DNA of 64,000 nucleotides from contig NZ_CP107989.1 of NCBI RefSeq assembly GCF_041435015.1, forward strand, positions 3,596,001 through 3,660,000, in the 5' to 3' direction. Positions within the stretch are counted from its first letter, which is position 1, and every line of letters begins with the position of its first letter. The stretch comes from Streptomyces canus (GTDB lineage Bacteria; Actinomycetota; Actinomycetes; Streptomycetales; Streptomycetaceae). The notes below the pieces were generated by a model. It ran no database searches, was not told the origin of the DNA, and saw only the letters and a list, made by a program, of their open reading frames with translations. This document shows positions 1 through 8,078 of the stretch, piece by piece. The translations under genes and the position numbers were made by a program.

Positions 1-2
1 CG

Positions 3-668
3 CCCGACGGCCCGACCGGCTGTCTGCATTCCGTCCCCTGGTTCACGGCCCGCCTCGGCGGGGCGCTGACCGAACTGGCCGTTTCGCTCAGGGATGTTCC
101 ACCGACCGAGGTGCTGTCCCGGGCCATCGCGCGCACAGCTGAGACACATGGTGAAGGTTGTGACCTTTCTCACCCGCGGACGCCGCAGGCGACGGTGGTG
201 ATGGCGCGGTGGTCCCCGGAGACGGTCGAGTACCTGGTCCTGTCGGACTCGGCGCTGCTCGTGGAGGCAGCCGACGGCACGGTCACGGCCGTACTGGACG
301 ACCGCCTCTCCCGTCTCCCCCGCACCTCCCTGGCCACGGACGCCTTGATCGACGCCAACCTCCGCAACAAGGAGGGCGGCTTCTTCACGGCGGCGGCCGA
401 TCCGTCGGTGGCGGGGCGCGCGGTGACGGGGGTGCTGCCACGATCGGCGGTACGGACCCTGGTGGCCCTGACCGACGGGGCGACCCGGTGGGTGGAGAAG
501 TTCCACGAGGGCGGCTGGGGGGACTGCCTCGGCCTCGTCCGCAAGGAGGGTGCGCAGGCACTGGTGGACCGTGTCCGGGAGCTGGAGCGGGCGGACGCGG
601 AGACCCGGACGTATCTGCGCCGCAGCAAGACCCACGACGACGCGACGGTGGTGTACGCGGAGCTTTGA
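3..668 (+). CDS. PP2C-family protein phosphatase-like protein, 5' end outside window
   Basis: The frame is open to the left window edge, so the N-terminus is missing; about 221 codons are visible. The C-terminal part reads like a PP2C (PPM) phosphatase fold: a beta-rich core (VVMARWSPETVEYLVLSD), a segment LVALTDGATRW resembling the PPM motif around the conserved DG, and a terminal KTHDDATVVYAEL matching the metal-binding DD-x-T end of PPM enzymes. Actinobacterial proteins of this kind are soluble and are presumed to act on phosphoserine/threonine, but the substrate cannot be read from sequence. It is followed by a 650-bp spacer rich in repeats. Family assignment is inference from motifs; a non-catalytic PP2C-like protein is possible because the first metal-binding motif lies outside the window. 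Confidence 0.7.
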   Translation, partial: PDGPTGCLHSVPWFTARLGGALTELAVSLRDVPPTEVLSRAIARTAETHGEGCDLSHPRTPQATVVMARWSPETVEYLVLSDSALLVEAADGTVTAVLDDRLSRLPRTSLATDALIDANLRNKEGGFFTAAADPSVAGRAVTGVLPRSAVRTLVALTDGATRWVEKFHEGGWGDCLGLVRKEGAQALVDRVRELERADAETRTYLRRSKTHDDATVVYAEL

Positions 669-891
669 GGGGCGGTGCCCCACCGAGCGGCGCGGGAATC
701 CCGGCCGCGTCGTCCGCCGAGGAGGTCCGCCGCCGTCACGTCCACGAGCCGCCCTCCCGGGGCGTCGCCGGGCCGGCCGGGGACGCCCGCCGCCGCGAGC
801 TGCCGCACCGGGCCCTGCACCGGGTCGTACCCTTCGTCCGGATCACGGAGGCCGCTCACGGCACCGCCCTCCCGGATAGCCACGTTCACCG

Positions 892-1322
892 CCAACCGGG
901 CGATCGTCCAGACGGCCGGTTCCCCGTCGGCGCCGCCGAGCACACCGCGCGACCGCCCGCCATGGACCGCGCCCTCGACCACCCACGGCTCGGCAGTGGC
1001 CCCACCCGGGCCCGCCCCGCGACGACACGACCAGCCCCCGGCGGTGGCCCACCAACCGGGCACCGCGCGCGCCCGTCCGCCGTCGAACGTCCGCTCGACC
1101 ACCCACGGCTCGCGAGCGGCCCGATCGGGGCCCGCCCCGCGACGACACGACCGGCGGCGGCCTACCAACCGGGCGATCGTCCAGACGGCCGGTTCCCCGT
1201 CGGCGCCGCCGAGCACACCGCGCGACCGCCCGCCATGGACCGCGCCCTCGACCACCCACGGCTCGGCAGTGGCCCCACCCGGGCCCGCCCCGCGACGACA
1301 CGACCAGCCCCCGGCGGTGGCC
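892..1322. repeat. Perfect 158-bp direct repeat with a degenerate middle copy
   Basis: Positions 892-1049 and 1165-1322 are identical over 158 bp (offset 273). Between them, 1052-1163, lies a shorter diverged copy sharing the ccaaccggg start and the cgccccgcgacgacacgacc core. The right copy ends on the last base of the MarR stop codon region (stop at 1322-1324). Read on the minus strand the region has coding-like third positions in places. The whole 669-1321 spacer shows no convincing gene; perfect identity implies a recent duplication or gene conversion. Confidence 0.9.
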
Positions 1323-1861
1323 TACTTCTCCATGCCGCGGTTCAGCTGGTGCAGCAGCCTTGCCAGTTCGGTGACCTCTTCCGGGTCCCAGTGCGCCAGT
1401 CGGCCCGCGTACCGGGCCCGGCGCGCGTCGCGGACCCTCTGCACCCGGGAGCGGCCCTCCTGTGTGAGGTCGACGAGCCAGGCCCGGCCGTCCGCCGGGT
1501 CCGGTGCGCGGGCGACGAGGCCCAGGTCTTCCAGGGCACGCAGCTGACGGGACATCGTGGCCTTGCCGACGCCGATGTAGGCGGCCAGTTCGGTGGCGCG
1601 CTGGCGGCCGCATTCATCCAGACGGACGAGCAGGCCGTAGGCCGCCGACTCCAGGTCGGGGTGGACCTCGCGTGCCATCTCACCCTGGTTGGCCCGGGCG
1701 CGGCGCAGCAGGACGGTCAACTCGCGTTCCAGTGCGAGGAATCCGGGCTGGTCCACACCGTGCGGCGCCACGTCGGCCCCGCCCCGGCCCCCGCCGCCGT
1801 TTCCGTCTTCGTGCACGTCAGCCCCTGCCTTGAATATCCCGGTCGTAAAGGTTTCCGCCAA
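1322..1861 (-). CDS. MarR-family transcriptional regulator
   Basis: A winged-helix MarR regulator, up to 179 aa. The helix-turn-helix region RATELAAYIGVGKATMSRQL and the wing LVARAPDPADGRAWLVDLT (with the typical D-x-R) are clear, and the dimerisation helices flank them. The longest frame uses a TTG at 1861; a GTG at 1816 preceded by aggcaggggctgac is the better-supported start because the first 15 or more residues and the Gly-rich stretch after them are unlike the family. It lies divergent to the GH25 lysozyme gene across a 190-bp gap, so the lysozyme is one plausible target. Members usually respond to phenolic or oxidant ligands; the ligand here is unknown. The 3' end abuts the 158-bp repeat. 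Confidence 0.85.
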   Translation of the reverse strand: MAETFTTGIFKAGADVHEDGNGGGGRGGADVAPHGVDQPGFLALERELTVLLRRARANQGEMAREVHPDLESAAYGLLVRLDECGRQRATELAAYIGVGKATMSRQLRALEDLGLVARAPDPADGRAWLVDLTQEGRSRVQRVRDARRARYAGRLAHWDPEEVTELARLLHQLNRGMEK

Positions 1862-2051
1862 ATTGCGCCATCACCGCGGCTCCGTAAGTATTTCGCAGGG
1901 CTGGACCAATGGCAGCCGCCGGTCCCGCTTCCCACCCTCGTCGTCGTACGCAGCGCCTTCGCCGAGCAGCGGCTGGCATGCTCACGCCAGCCCGGCCACG
2001 GCCGTCCCGTGTTCCCCCAACCGAGCATCACCGAGCCCTCGGAGGCACGCC

Positions 2052-2894
2052 ATGCCCGTGCACAGACCCGGACCGATACGTCCCCGACGCCTCTTCCTCG
2101 TCGCACTCCTGCTCACCGCGTTCTCCCTGCTCCACCCGGCCGCCGCCCCGGCCGCCGAAACCCCCGACACCCCCGACGCGACCGCCACCCCGGCCCGCGG
2201 CTCCGCCCACATGGGAATGGGCGTCGTAGCGCATGACGGCCAGGGCGAGCTGCCCGCCGGCACCCGCGCCACCCAGGCCGAGGGTGTCGACGTCGCCAGC
2301 TACCAGGGCAACGTCTCCTGGTCGACCCTGTGGAACAGCGGGGTGCGCTGGGCGTACACCAAGGCGAGCGAGGGGACGTACTACGCGAATCCCTCCTTCA
2401 GCCAGCAGTACACCGGCTCCTACGACGTCGGCATGATCCGCGGCGCCTATCACTTCGCCACCCCGGACACCAGCAGCGGTGCGACGCAGGCCGACTACTT
2501 CGTCGACAGCGGCGGCGGCTGGTACCGGGACAACAGGACCCTGCCCGGCACCCTCGACATCGAGTGGAACCCGTACGGCGACTCCTGCTTCGGCAAGTCG
2601 CCGAGCGCGATGGTCAGCTGGATCCGCGACTTCCTGAACCAGTACAAGGCGCGCACCGGCCGCAACGCCGTCATCTACACCGCCACCAACTGGTGGACCC
2701 AGTGCACCGGAAACTACGGCGGTTTCTCCGCCAACCCGCTGTGGATCGCCCGGTACGCCTCGACGGCGGGCACCCTCCCGGCCGGCTGGAGCTCGTACAC
2801 CATGTGGCAGTACACCTCCTCCGGCCCGACGGTCGGCGACCACGACCGCTTCAACGGCGCCCTGGACCGCGTACAGGCGCTCGCCGGCGGCTGA
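2052..2894 (+). CDS. Secreted GH25 lysozyme (N-acetylmuramidase)
   Basis: Hydrolyses the beta-1,4 bond between N-acetylmuramic acid and N-acetylglucosamine of peptidoglycan, acting outside the membrane. The ATG at 2052 follows a ggagg at 2041-2045. The protein is 280 aa: an arginine-containing signal peptide (RPRRLFLVALLLTAFSLL, then Ala-rich cleavage region near residue 35), a Pro/Thr-rich linker to about residue 75, then a complete GH25 barrel. The first acidic residue lies in VDVASYQG and the catalytic pair in TLDIEW (D-x-E), as in cellosyl-type enzymes. Arg-Arg before the hydrophobic core leaves Tat export possible, but there is no strict twin-arginine motif. Likely role is wall turnover or attack on other bacteria. 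Confidence 0.93.
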   Translation: MPVHRPGPIRPRRLFLVALLLTAFSLLHPAAAPAAETPDTPDATATPARGSAHMGMGVVAHDGQGELPAGTRATQAEGVDVASYQGNVSWSTLWNSGVRWAYTKASEGTYYANPSFSQQYTGSYDVGMIRGAYHFATPDTSSGATQADYFVDSGGGWYRDNRTLPGTLDIEWNPYGDSCFGKSPSAMVSWIRDFLNQYKARTGRNAVIYTATNWWTQCTGNYGGFSANPLWIARYASTAGTLPAGWSSYTMWQYTSSGPTVGDHDRFNGALDRVQALAGG

Positions 2895-2911
2895 CCCACC
2901 CGGCGTACGGC

Positions 2912-2948
2912 GAAGGCCCGGGCCTCCCTCACGAGAACCCGGGCCTTC
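2912..2948. terminator. Bidirectional hairpin between lysozyme and lon
   Basis: An 11-bp perfect inverted repeat, gaaggcccggg (2912-2922) and cccgggccttc (2938-2948), lies between two convergent genes, so it can end transcripts from both sides. Confidence 0.75.
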
Positions 2949-2994
2949 ACCTCGTCCGGCAGCCGCGGACCGAGCCCGCTGACGGACTACGGCC

Positions 2995-5409
2995 TCACGC
3001 CGCCACCGGAACCTCCGGCGTGGCCCCGTTGGTCGCCGGGGACAGCGCCAGCTCCAGGACCTGGCGGACGTCGGTGACGGCGTGGACGTCGAGCTTGTCC
3101 AGCACCTCCGCCGGGACATCGTCCAGGTCGGCCTCGTTGCGCTTCGGGATGATGACGGTCGTCACCCCGGCGCGGTGCGCGGCGAGCAGCTTCTGCTTGA
3201 CGCCGCCGATCGGGAGGACCCGGCCGGTCAGCGAGACCTCGCCCGTCATCGCCACGTCCGTGCGGACCAGACGGCCGGAGAGCAGCGAGGCCAGCGCCGT
3301 CGTCATGGTGACGCCCGCGCTCGGGCCGTCCTTCGGGACCGCGCCCGCCGGGAAGTGGATGTGCACGCCCCGGTCCTTCAGGTCGCCCACCGGCAGTTCG
3401 AGCTCCGCGCCGCGCGACCGCAGGAAGCTCAGCGCGATCTGCGCGCTCTCCTTCATCACGTCACCCAGCTGGCCGGTCAGCGTCAGACCCGCCGCGCCCG
3501 TCTCGGGGTCGGCCAGCGACGCCTCGACGAACAGCACGTCTCCGCCCGCTCCGGTGACCGCGAGTCCGGTCGCCACCCCGGGGACCGCCGTGCGGCGCTC
3601 CGCCGGGTCCTGGGCCGACTCGGGCACGTGGTGCGGCCGGCCGATCAGACCGCGCAGCTCCTCGTCCGTGACGGTGAACGGCAGCTCCCGCTCGCCCAGT
3701 TCGTGCTGGGCCGCCACCTTGCGCAGCAGCCTCGCGACGGACCGCTCGAGGGTGCGGACGCCCGCCTCACGGGTGTACTCGCCGGCGAGCTTGCGCAGCG
3801 CGCTCTCGTCGATGACGACCTCGTCCTTGGCGAGCCCCGCCCGCTCCAGCTGGCGCGGGAGCAGGTGGTCCCTGGCGATGACGATCTTCTCGTCCTCGGT
3901 GTACCCGTCGAGCCGGACCAGCTCCATCCGGTCGAGCAGCGCCTCCGGGATCGCCTCCAGCACGTTGGCCGTGGCGAGGAAGACGACATCCGACAGATCG
4001 AGCTCGACCTCCAGGTAGTGGTCGCGGAAGGTGTGGTTCTGCGCCGGGTCCAGGACCTCCAGGAGGGCCGCCGCGGGGTCGCCGCGGAAGTCGGAGCCCA
4101 CCTTGTCGATCTCGTCGAGCAGGACCACCGGGTTCATCGACCCGGCCTCCTTGATCGCCCGCACGATCCGGCCGGGCAGCGCGCCGACGTACGTCCGCCG
4201 GTGGCCGCGGATCTCCGCCTCGTCCCGTACGCCACCGAGGGCGACGCGGACGAACTTGCGGCCCATGGCGTGGGCCACGGACTCCCCGAGGCTGGTCTTG
4301 CCGACGCCGGGCGGCCCGACGAGGGCCAGGACCGCACCGCCGCGCCGGCCGCCGACGACACCCAGTCCCCGGTCGCTGCGGCGCTTGCGCACCGCCAGGT
4401 ACTCGGTGATCCGCTCCTTCACGTCCTGGAGGCCCGCGTGCTCGGCGTCGAGGATCGCCTGGGCGCCCTGGATGTCGTAGGCGTCCTCGGTCCGTTCGTT
4501 CCACGGCAGTTCGAGGACCGTGTCCAGCCAGGTCCGGATCCAGGAGCCCTCCGGGGACTGGTCGCTGGACCGCTCCAGCTTGTCGACCTCCTTGAGGGCG
4601 GCTTCCCGCACCTTCTCGGGCAGGTCGGCGGCCTCCACGCGGGCGCGGTAGTCGTCGGACTCCTCGCCCTCCTGCTCGCCGTTGAGCTCGCGCAGTTCCT
4701 TGCGTACGGCTTCCAGCTGACGGCGGAGCAGGAACTCCCGCTGCTGCTTGTCGACGCCCTCCTGGACGTCCTTGGCGATGGTCTCGGCCACGTCCTGCTC
4801 GGCGAGGTGGTCGCGGAGCTGCTGGGTGGCGAGCTTGAGGCGGGCGACCGGGTCGGAGGTCTCCAGCAGTTCGACCTTCTGCTCGGTGGTCAGGAAGGGC
4901 GAGTAACCGGAGTTGTCGGCAAGGGTGGAGACGTCGTCGATGGCCTGCACCCGGTCGACGACCTGCCAGGCGCCGCGCTTGCGCAGCCAGGCGGTGGCGA
5001 GGGCCTTGTACTCCTTGACGAGTTCGGTGACGTGACCGGGCAGCGGTTCGGGGACGGTCTGGTCGACCGTGGTCCCCTCGACCCACAGGGCGGCGCCCGG
5101 GCCGGTGGTCCCCGCACCGATCTTCACCCTGCTGCGGCCGCGGATGAGCGCGCCCGGGTCGCCGTCGGCCAGCCGGCCGACCTGCTCGATGGTGCCGAGC
5201 ACACCGGTGCCGGCGTACTCGCCGTCGATGCGTGGCACCAGAAGAACCTTCGGCTTTCCGGGTTCCGAGCGGGCGGCGGCCTGGGCGGCCTCCACCGCGG
5301 CGCGGACGTCGGTGTCGTTCAGGTCCAGCGGAACCACCATTCCGGGCAGCACGACCTCGTCGTCGAGCGGCAGCACGGGCAGGGTGAGCGGTGTGGACGT
5401 CGAAGCCAT
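2995..5409 (-). CDS. lon: ATP-dependent protease La (Lon)
   Basis: A cytoplasmic AAA+ serine protease that degrades damaged and regulatory proteins, 804 aa, the normal length. Order: N-terminal substrate-binding domain (about 1-200), coiled linker, AAA+ module with Walker A GPPGVGKTSL near residue 366 and Walker B VVLLDEIDK, then the C-terminal protease domain with the Ser in PKDGPSAGVTM and the Lys in GGVKQKLLAA, the Ser-Lys dyad. The ATG at 5409 has aaggggag just upstream. It is transcribed alone, convergent to the lysozyme and divergent from a GNAT gene, and is preceded by a HAIR-like inverted repeat, which predicts repression by HspR and heat induction, as reported for Streptomyces lon. 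Confidence 0.98.
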   Translation of the reverse strand: MASTSTPLTLPVLPLDDEVVLPGMVVPLDLNDTDVRAAVEAAQAAARSEPGKPKVLLVPRIDGEYAGTGVLGTIEQVGRLADGDPGALIRGRSRVKIGAGTTGPGAALWVEGTTVDQTVPEPLPGHVTELVKEYKALATAWLRKRGAWQVVDRVQAIDDVSTLADNSGYSPFLTTEQKVELLETSDPVARLKLATQQLRDHLAEQDVAETIAKDVQEGVDKQQREFLLRRQLEAVRKELRELNGEQEGEESDDYRARVEAADLPEKVREAALKEVDKLERSSDQSPEGSWIRTWLDTVLELPWNERTEDAYDIQGAQAILDAEHAGLQDVKERITEYLAVRKRRSDRGLGVVGGRRGGAVLALVGPPGVGKTSLGESVAHAMGRKFVRVALGGVRDEAEIRGHRRTYVGALPGRIVRAIKEAGSMNPVVLLDEIDKVGSDFRGDPAAALLEVLDPAQNHTFRDHYLEVELDLSDVVFLATANVLEAIPEALLDRMELVRLDGYTEDEKIVIARDHLLPRQLERAGLAKDEVVIDESALRKLAGEYTREAGVRTLERSVARLLRKVAAQHELGERELPFTVTDEELRGLIGRPHHVPESAQDPAERRTAVPGVATGLAVTGAGGDVLFVEASLADPETGAAGLTLTGQLGDVMKESAQIALSFLRSRGAELELPVGDLKDRGVHIHFPAGAVPKDGPSAGVTMTTALASLLSGRLVRTDVAMTGEVSLTGRVLPIGGVKQKLLAAHRAGVTTVIIPKRNEADLDDVPAEVLDKLDVHAVTDVRQVLELALSPATNGATPEVPVAA

Positions 5410-5430
5410 GATCTCCCCTTAGGCAGTCAA

Positions 5431-5451
5431 GTTGAGCTATGCCGACTCAAT
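5431..5451. promoter_or_regulatory. HAIR-like operator (HspR) upstream of lon
   Basis: TTGAG at 5432-5436 and CTCAA at 5446-5450 are separated by nine bases, the arrangement of the HAIR element CTTGAGT-N7-ACTCAAG recognised by the MerR-family repressor HspR. The outer C/G and inner T are lost on one side, so it is an imperfect site. It lies about 22-42 bp upstream of the lon start codon, where a bound repressor would block the promoter. Confidence 0.75.
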
Positions 5452-5588
5452 GCACAGGGCGCTTCGAATGTTCCCCACCCGCTTGCCTGTTCGCTGTCGG
5501 CGATCACTGCTGCCGGAATCGGCGGGTCGGGGCCTATGGTCATCCAGTAATAGACACATGACGCTAGAGACCATTACAGGGGGATGTC

Positions 5589-6245
5589 ATGGACGGAGTC
5601 GTACAGGCGTGGGTGACCGGCTGGGTCGTGTCCCGCGGGGCGGCGACGCCGGAGCGTGAGCCGTGGGGGTTCACCGTCGACGTGGGGCAGGTCGCGCAAG
5701 TGTCGCGACACGTGTTCGACGCGCTCGGCGACGGCGTGGACGAGGGGGTCGTGCGCAAGGTGGCGGGCGGGGTGACCGGGGCCGGGGTGTGGCTCAAGGT
5801 GTTCCATGATCCGGAGATGGTCGGGCCCTGGCTGGACGAGGGCTGGTGGGTGGATCCCGAGCCGGGTTACCTGATGACGGTCCCGCTGACCGCGCCGGCG
5901 CAACGGACCACCGTCCCCGACGGATACCGACTGCGCACCTGGTCCGTGGGCGGCGTCACCCGCGTACTCGTCGCCGCACCCGACGGTTCCCTCGCGGCGC
6001 GCGGTCAGGTCGCTCCGACCGGCGCGACCGCCGTCTTCGACCAGATCGAGACCGTGGCCGCCCATCGGCGCCGGGGGCTGGGCAGCGTCGTCATGCGCAC
6101 GCTCCAGGCCGTCGCGGCCGACACGGGTGCCGAGACGGGCGTCCTCGCGGGAACGCCGGCGGGGCGGGGGCTGTACGAGTCTCTGGGCTGGCATGTGGAA
6201 GCTCCGCTCACCAGTGCGAAGTTCGTGGGATCGAACGCCGGGTGA
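5589..6245 (+). CDS. GNAT-family N-acetyltransferase
   Basis: A 218-aa cytoplasmic protein with the C-terminal GNAT core: beta4 VFDQIETVAAHRRRGLGSVVMR holds the acetyl-CoA pyrophosphate loop R-x-x-G-L-G, followed by helix 4 and the GLYESLGW end typical of the fold. The N-terminal 100 residues are a second, degenerate domain without recognisable acetyl-CoA motif, so this may be a tandem-type GNAT with one active half. The ATG at 5589 follows caggggg. Divergent from lon with a 180-bp shared upstream region. Substrate unknown. Confidence 0.85.
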   Translation: MDGVVQAWVTGWVVSRGAATPEREPWGFTVDVGQVAQVSRHVFDALGDGVDEGVVRKVAGGVTGAGVWLKVFHDPEMVGPWLDEGWWVDPEPGYLMTVPLTAPAQRTTVPDGYRLRTWSVGGVTRVLVAAPDGSLAARGQVAPTGATAVFDQIETVAAHRRRGLGSVVMRTLQAVAADTGAETGVLAGTPAGRGLYESLGWHVEAPLTSAKFVGSNAG

Positions 6246-6309
6246 CCGTCCGTCGCCGCCCGCGGAAAACCCGGAGGCGACCGGGGACGGCCTCTGTCAT
6301 GCTGCGCCG

Positions 6310-7041
6310 GTGATCGCCCCGATACCTCCGGTGGTTCCCGCCGGCCGCATGGCGGACAACACCCAGCCGGTCCTCGCTCTTCCCGGCGGCCTGAAACTCC
6401 GCCCCTGGCGCACGACGGACGCCGGTGCCCTGGTGGCCGCGGGCCACGATCCGGCCATCAGCCGGTGGAACCTGCTGCCGACCATGACCGAGGACGAGGC
6501 ACGCGCGCGTATCGGGCGGATGCGGGAGAGGTGGGAGAGGGAGACGGCGGCGGTGTGGGCGGTTGCGCGGGAGGACGAAGGCGAAGGGGCGGGCGTCCTG
6601 ACGAGCACCGGCATCGGCCCCGCCGCCGGTCCGCGGGACGAGCACGCCAAAAACCCCGGCCCCGGCGACATCCTCGGCCTCGCCGCCTGGATCAACGTCG
6701 ACCTCGACCGGGGCCACGCCGAGATCGCCTACTGGGTGCTGCCCGCCGGCCGCGGCACCGGCATCGCGGTCGAGGCCGCCCGTCGGCTGACCGACTGGGC
6801 GCTGCACGATCTCGGCCTGCACCGCCTCACCCTCTGCCACGCCGTCGCCAACGAGGCCTCCTGCCGGGTGGCGGAGAAGGCCGGCTTCCGACTGGAGGGC
6901 ACCATGCGCCACGCCCTGCTCCACGCGGACGGCTGGCACGACCAGCACCTCCACGCGCGCGTGCGGGGAGACGACCAGAACGACCGATACGACCGAGACG
7001 ACCGAGACGACCGAGACGACCGGGGGAACGAACGACCATGA
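6310..7041 (+). CDS. RimJ/RimL-type GNAT acetyltransferase with repetitive acidic-basic tail
   Basis: An acetyltransferase of the RimJ/RimL subgroup (protein N-terminal or small-molecule acetylation). The core runs from LKLRPWRTTDAGAL to KAGFRLEGTMRHALL; AEIAYWVLPAGRGTGIAVEA carries the acetyl-CoA loop (G-R-G-T-G). The start is uncertain: GTG at 6310 gives 243 aa, ATG at 6349 gives 230 aa, and neither has a clear ribosome site. The C-terminus ends in a run of Asp-Asp-Arg repeats encoded by six 9-bp tandem units (6972-7025), a feature not seen in the family core. The stop TGA overlaps the ATG of the next gene (ATGA), so the two are translationally coupled. Confidence 0.85.
   Translation: MIAPIPPVVPAGRMADNTQPVLALPGGLKLRPWRTTDAGALVAAGHDPAISRWNLLPTMTEDEARARIGRMRERWERETAAVWAVAREDEGEGAGVLTSTGIGPAAGPRDEHAKNPGPGDILGLAAWINVDLDRGHAEIAYWVLPAGRGTGIAVEAARRLTDWALHDLGLHRLTLCHAVANEASCRVAEKAGFRLEGTMRHALLHADGWHDQHLHARVRGDDQNDRYDRDDRDDRDDRGNERP
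6972..7025 (+). repeat. Six tandem 9-bp units in the 3' end of the GNAT gene
   Basis: Units of the form cgaccgaga start at 6972, 6981, 6990, 6999, 7008 and 7017; the middle three are identical. Being a multiple of three, copy-number changes would keep frame and alter only the length of a Asp/Arg-rich tail. Confidence 0.85.
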
Positions 7042-7838
7042 CCACCGCAGACATACAGCCCCTCCTCTCCGCCTACGACGACCAGATGCGCGGCGCTCCC
7101 CCAACCCCGCCCGCGGGGGTGACGTACGAGCAGGACGGACCGCTGCTCAGGATCGTCGGCCAGTTCCGCGGGTTCGTGAGCGGGCCGCGCGACCTCGGTG
7201 TCGAGGGCGGCGCGCTCGACGAACTCGTCGCGCGGCAACGTGACTTCTTCGCGGCTCGCGGCGAGGCCGTCGAATGGAAGACCCGCTCCCACGACACCCC
7301 GGACGACCTCACCGAACGACTCCGCGCGGCCGGTTTCGTGCCCGAGGAGCGGGAGACGGTACTGGTCGGCCGGGCCGCCGAGATGGCCGTACGACAGCCC
7401 GCGCCGCCGGAAGGCGTCACCGTGCGCCGCGTCACGGCGGACGCGGACATGCGCCGGATCGCCGCGATGCAGTCGGCGGTGTGGGGGCAGGACTGGAGCT
7501 GGCTCGCCGACGACCTGATCGGCAGGGTGGCCACCGCGCCGGACGACATCGCGGTGTACGTCGCCGAGGTGGACGGCGAAGTGGTGTGCGCCGCCTGGCT
7601 GGTGTTCCGCACGGGCACGGGATTCGCGAGTCTGTGGGGCGGATCCACGCTCGCCGAGTGGCGGGGCAGGGGCATCTACCGCGCCCTGGTCGCCGTACGC
7701 GCCGCTCTCGCCGTCTCCCGCGGAGTCACCTATCTGCACGTGGACGCGTCCGACGACAGCGCGCCCATCCTGCGCAGGCTCGGCATGCACGCGGTGACCA
7801 CGACGACGCCGTACGTCTGGACTCCCCCGGGTCGCTGA
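7038..7838 (+). CDS. GNAT-family N-acetyltransferase, coupled to the upstream GNAT
   Basis: A 266-aa protein starting at the ATG that overlaps the previous stop. The N-terminal half (to about residue 130) is an inactive-looking GNAT-like domain; the C-terminal half has the full fold: VTVRRVTADADMRRIAAMQ at its start, GGSTLAEWRGRGIYRALVA with the acetyl-CoA loop R-G-R-G-I, and YLHVDASDDSAPILRRLGM as the conserved end. Operon with the RimL-type enzyme suggests a common purpose, but no substrate can be assigned. Confidence 0.87.
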   Translation: MTTADIQPLLSAYDDQMRGAPPTPPAGVTYEQDGPLLRIVGQFRGFVSGPRDLGVEGGALDELVARQRDFFAARGEAVEWKTRSHDTPDDLTERLRAAGFVPEERETVLVGRAAEMAVRQPAPPEGVTVRRVTADADMRRIAAMQSAVWGQDWSWLADDLIGRVATAPDDIAVYVAEVDGEVVCAAWLVFRTGTGFASLWGGSTLAEWRGRGIYRALVAVRAALAVSRGVTYLHVDASDDSAPILRRLGMHAVTTTTPYVWTPPGR

Positions 7839-7951
7839 CACCGCGTGTGCCGGGACGTGCGGGAGCCGATGAGCGGGGGACCCGTCGACGACGCGATGCG
7901 CGACCTGCACGAGCCGGCCGCGCAGGTCGGTGCCCCACCCGCCCGGGCAGC

Positions 7952-8039
7952 GAGGTCCCGTTCCGACCCTCCTGGCTGCTCGACATCGCCCCCCACCTTC
8001 CTCGACGCGGCCGGCATCGCCCCGGACACCGAACTCGAC
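7952..8039 (+). pseudogene. Sulfatase C-terminal remnant with a C-run frameshift
   Basis: Two adjoining frames give EVPFRPSWLLDIAP and then TFLDAAGIAPDTELD. Joined by loss of one C in the run of six at 7989-7994 they read LLDIAP-TFLDAAGIAPDTELD, the segment that follows the catalytic core in arylsulfatases (LLDIAPTLLDLAG type). No sulfatase catalytic region exists nearby, so this is a decayed fragment in the 240-bp gap between two convergent genes. The match is by motif memory only. Confidence 0.45.
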
Positions 8040-8078
8040 CGGCCGGCCGCCCATCAGCCGTGTCAACAACCCCGCGGG

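Noticed and set aside
3082-5550. Long plus-strand open frame opposite lon
   Set aside because: Composition is repetitive and lon on the minus strand has all family motifs.
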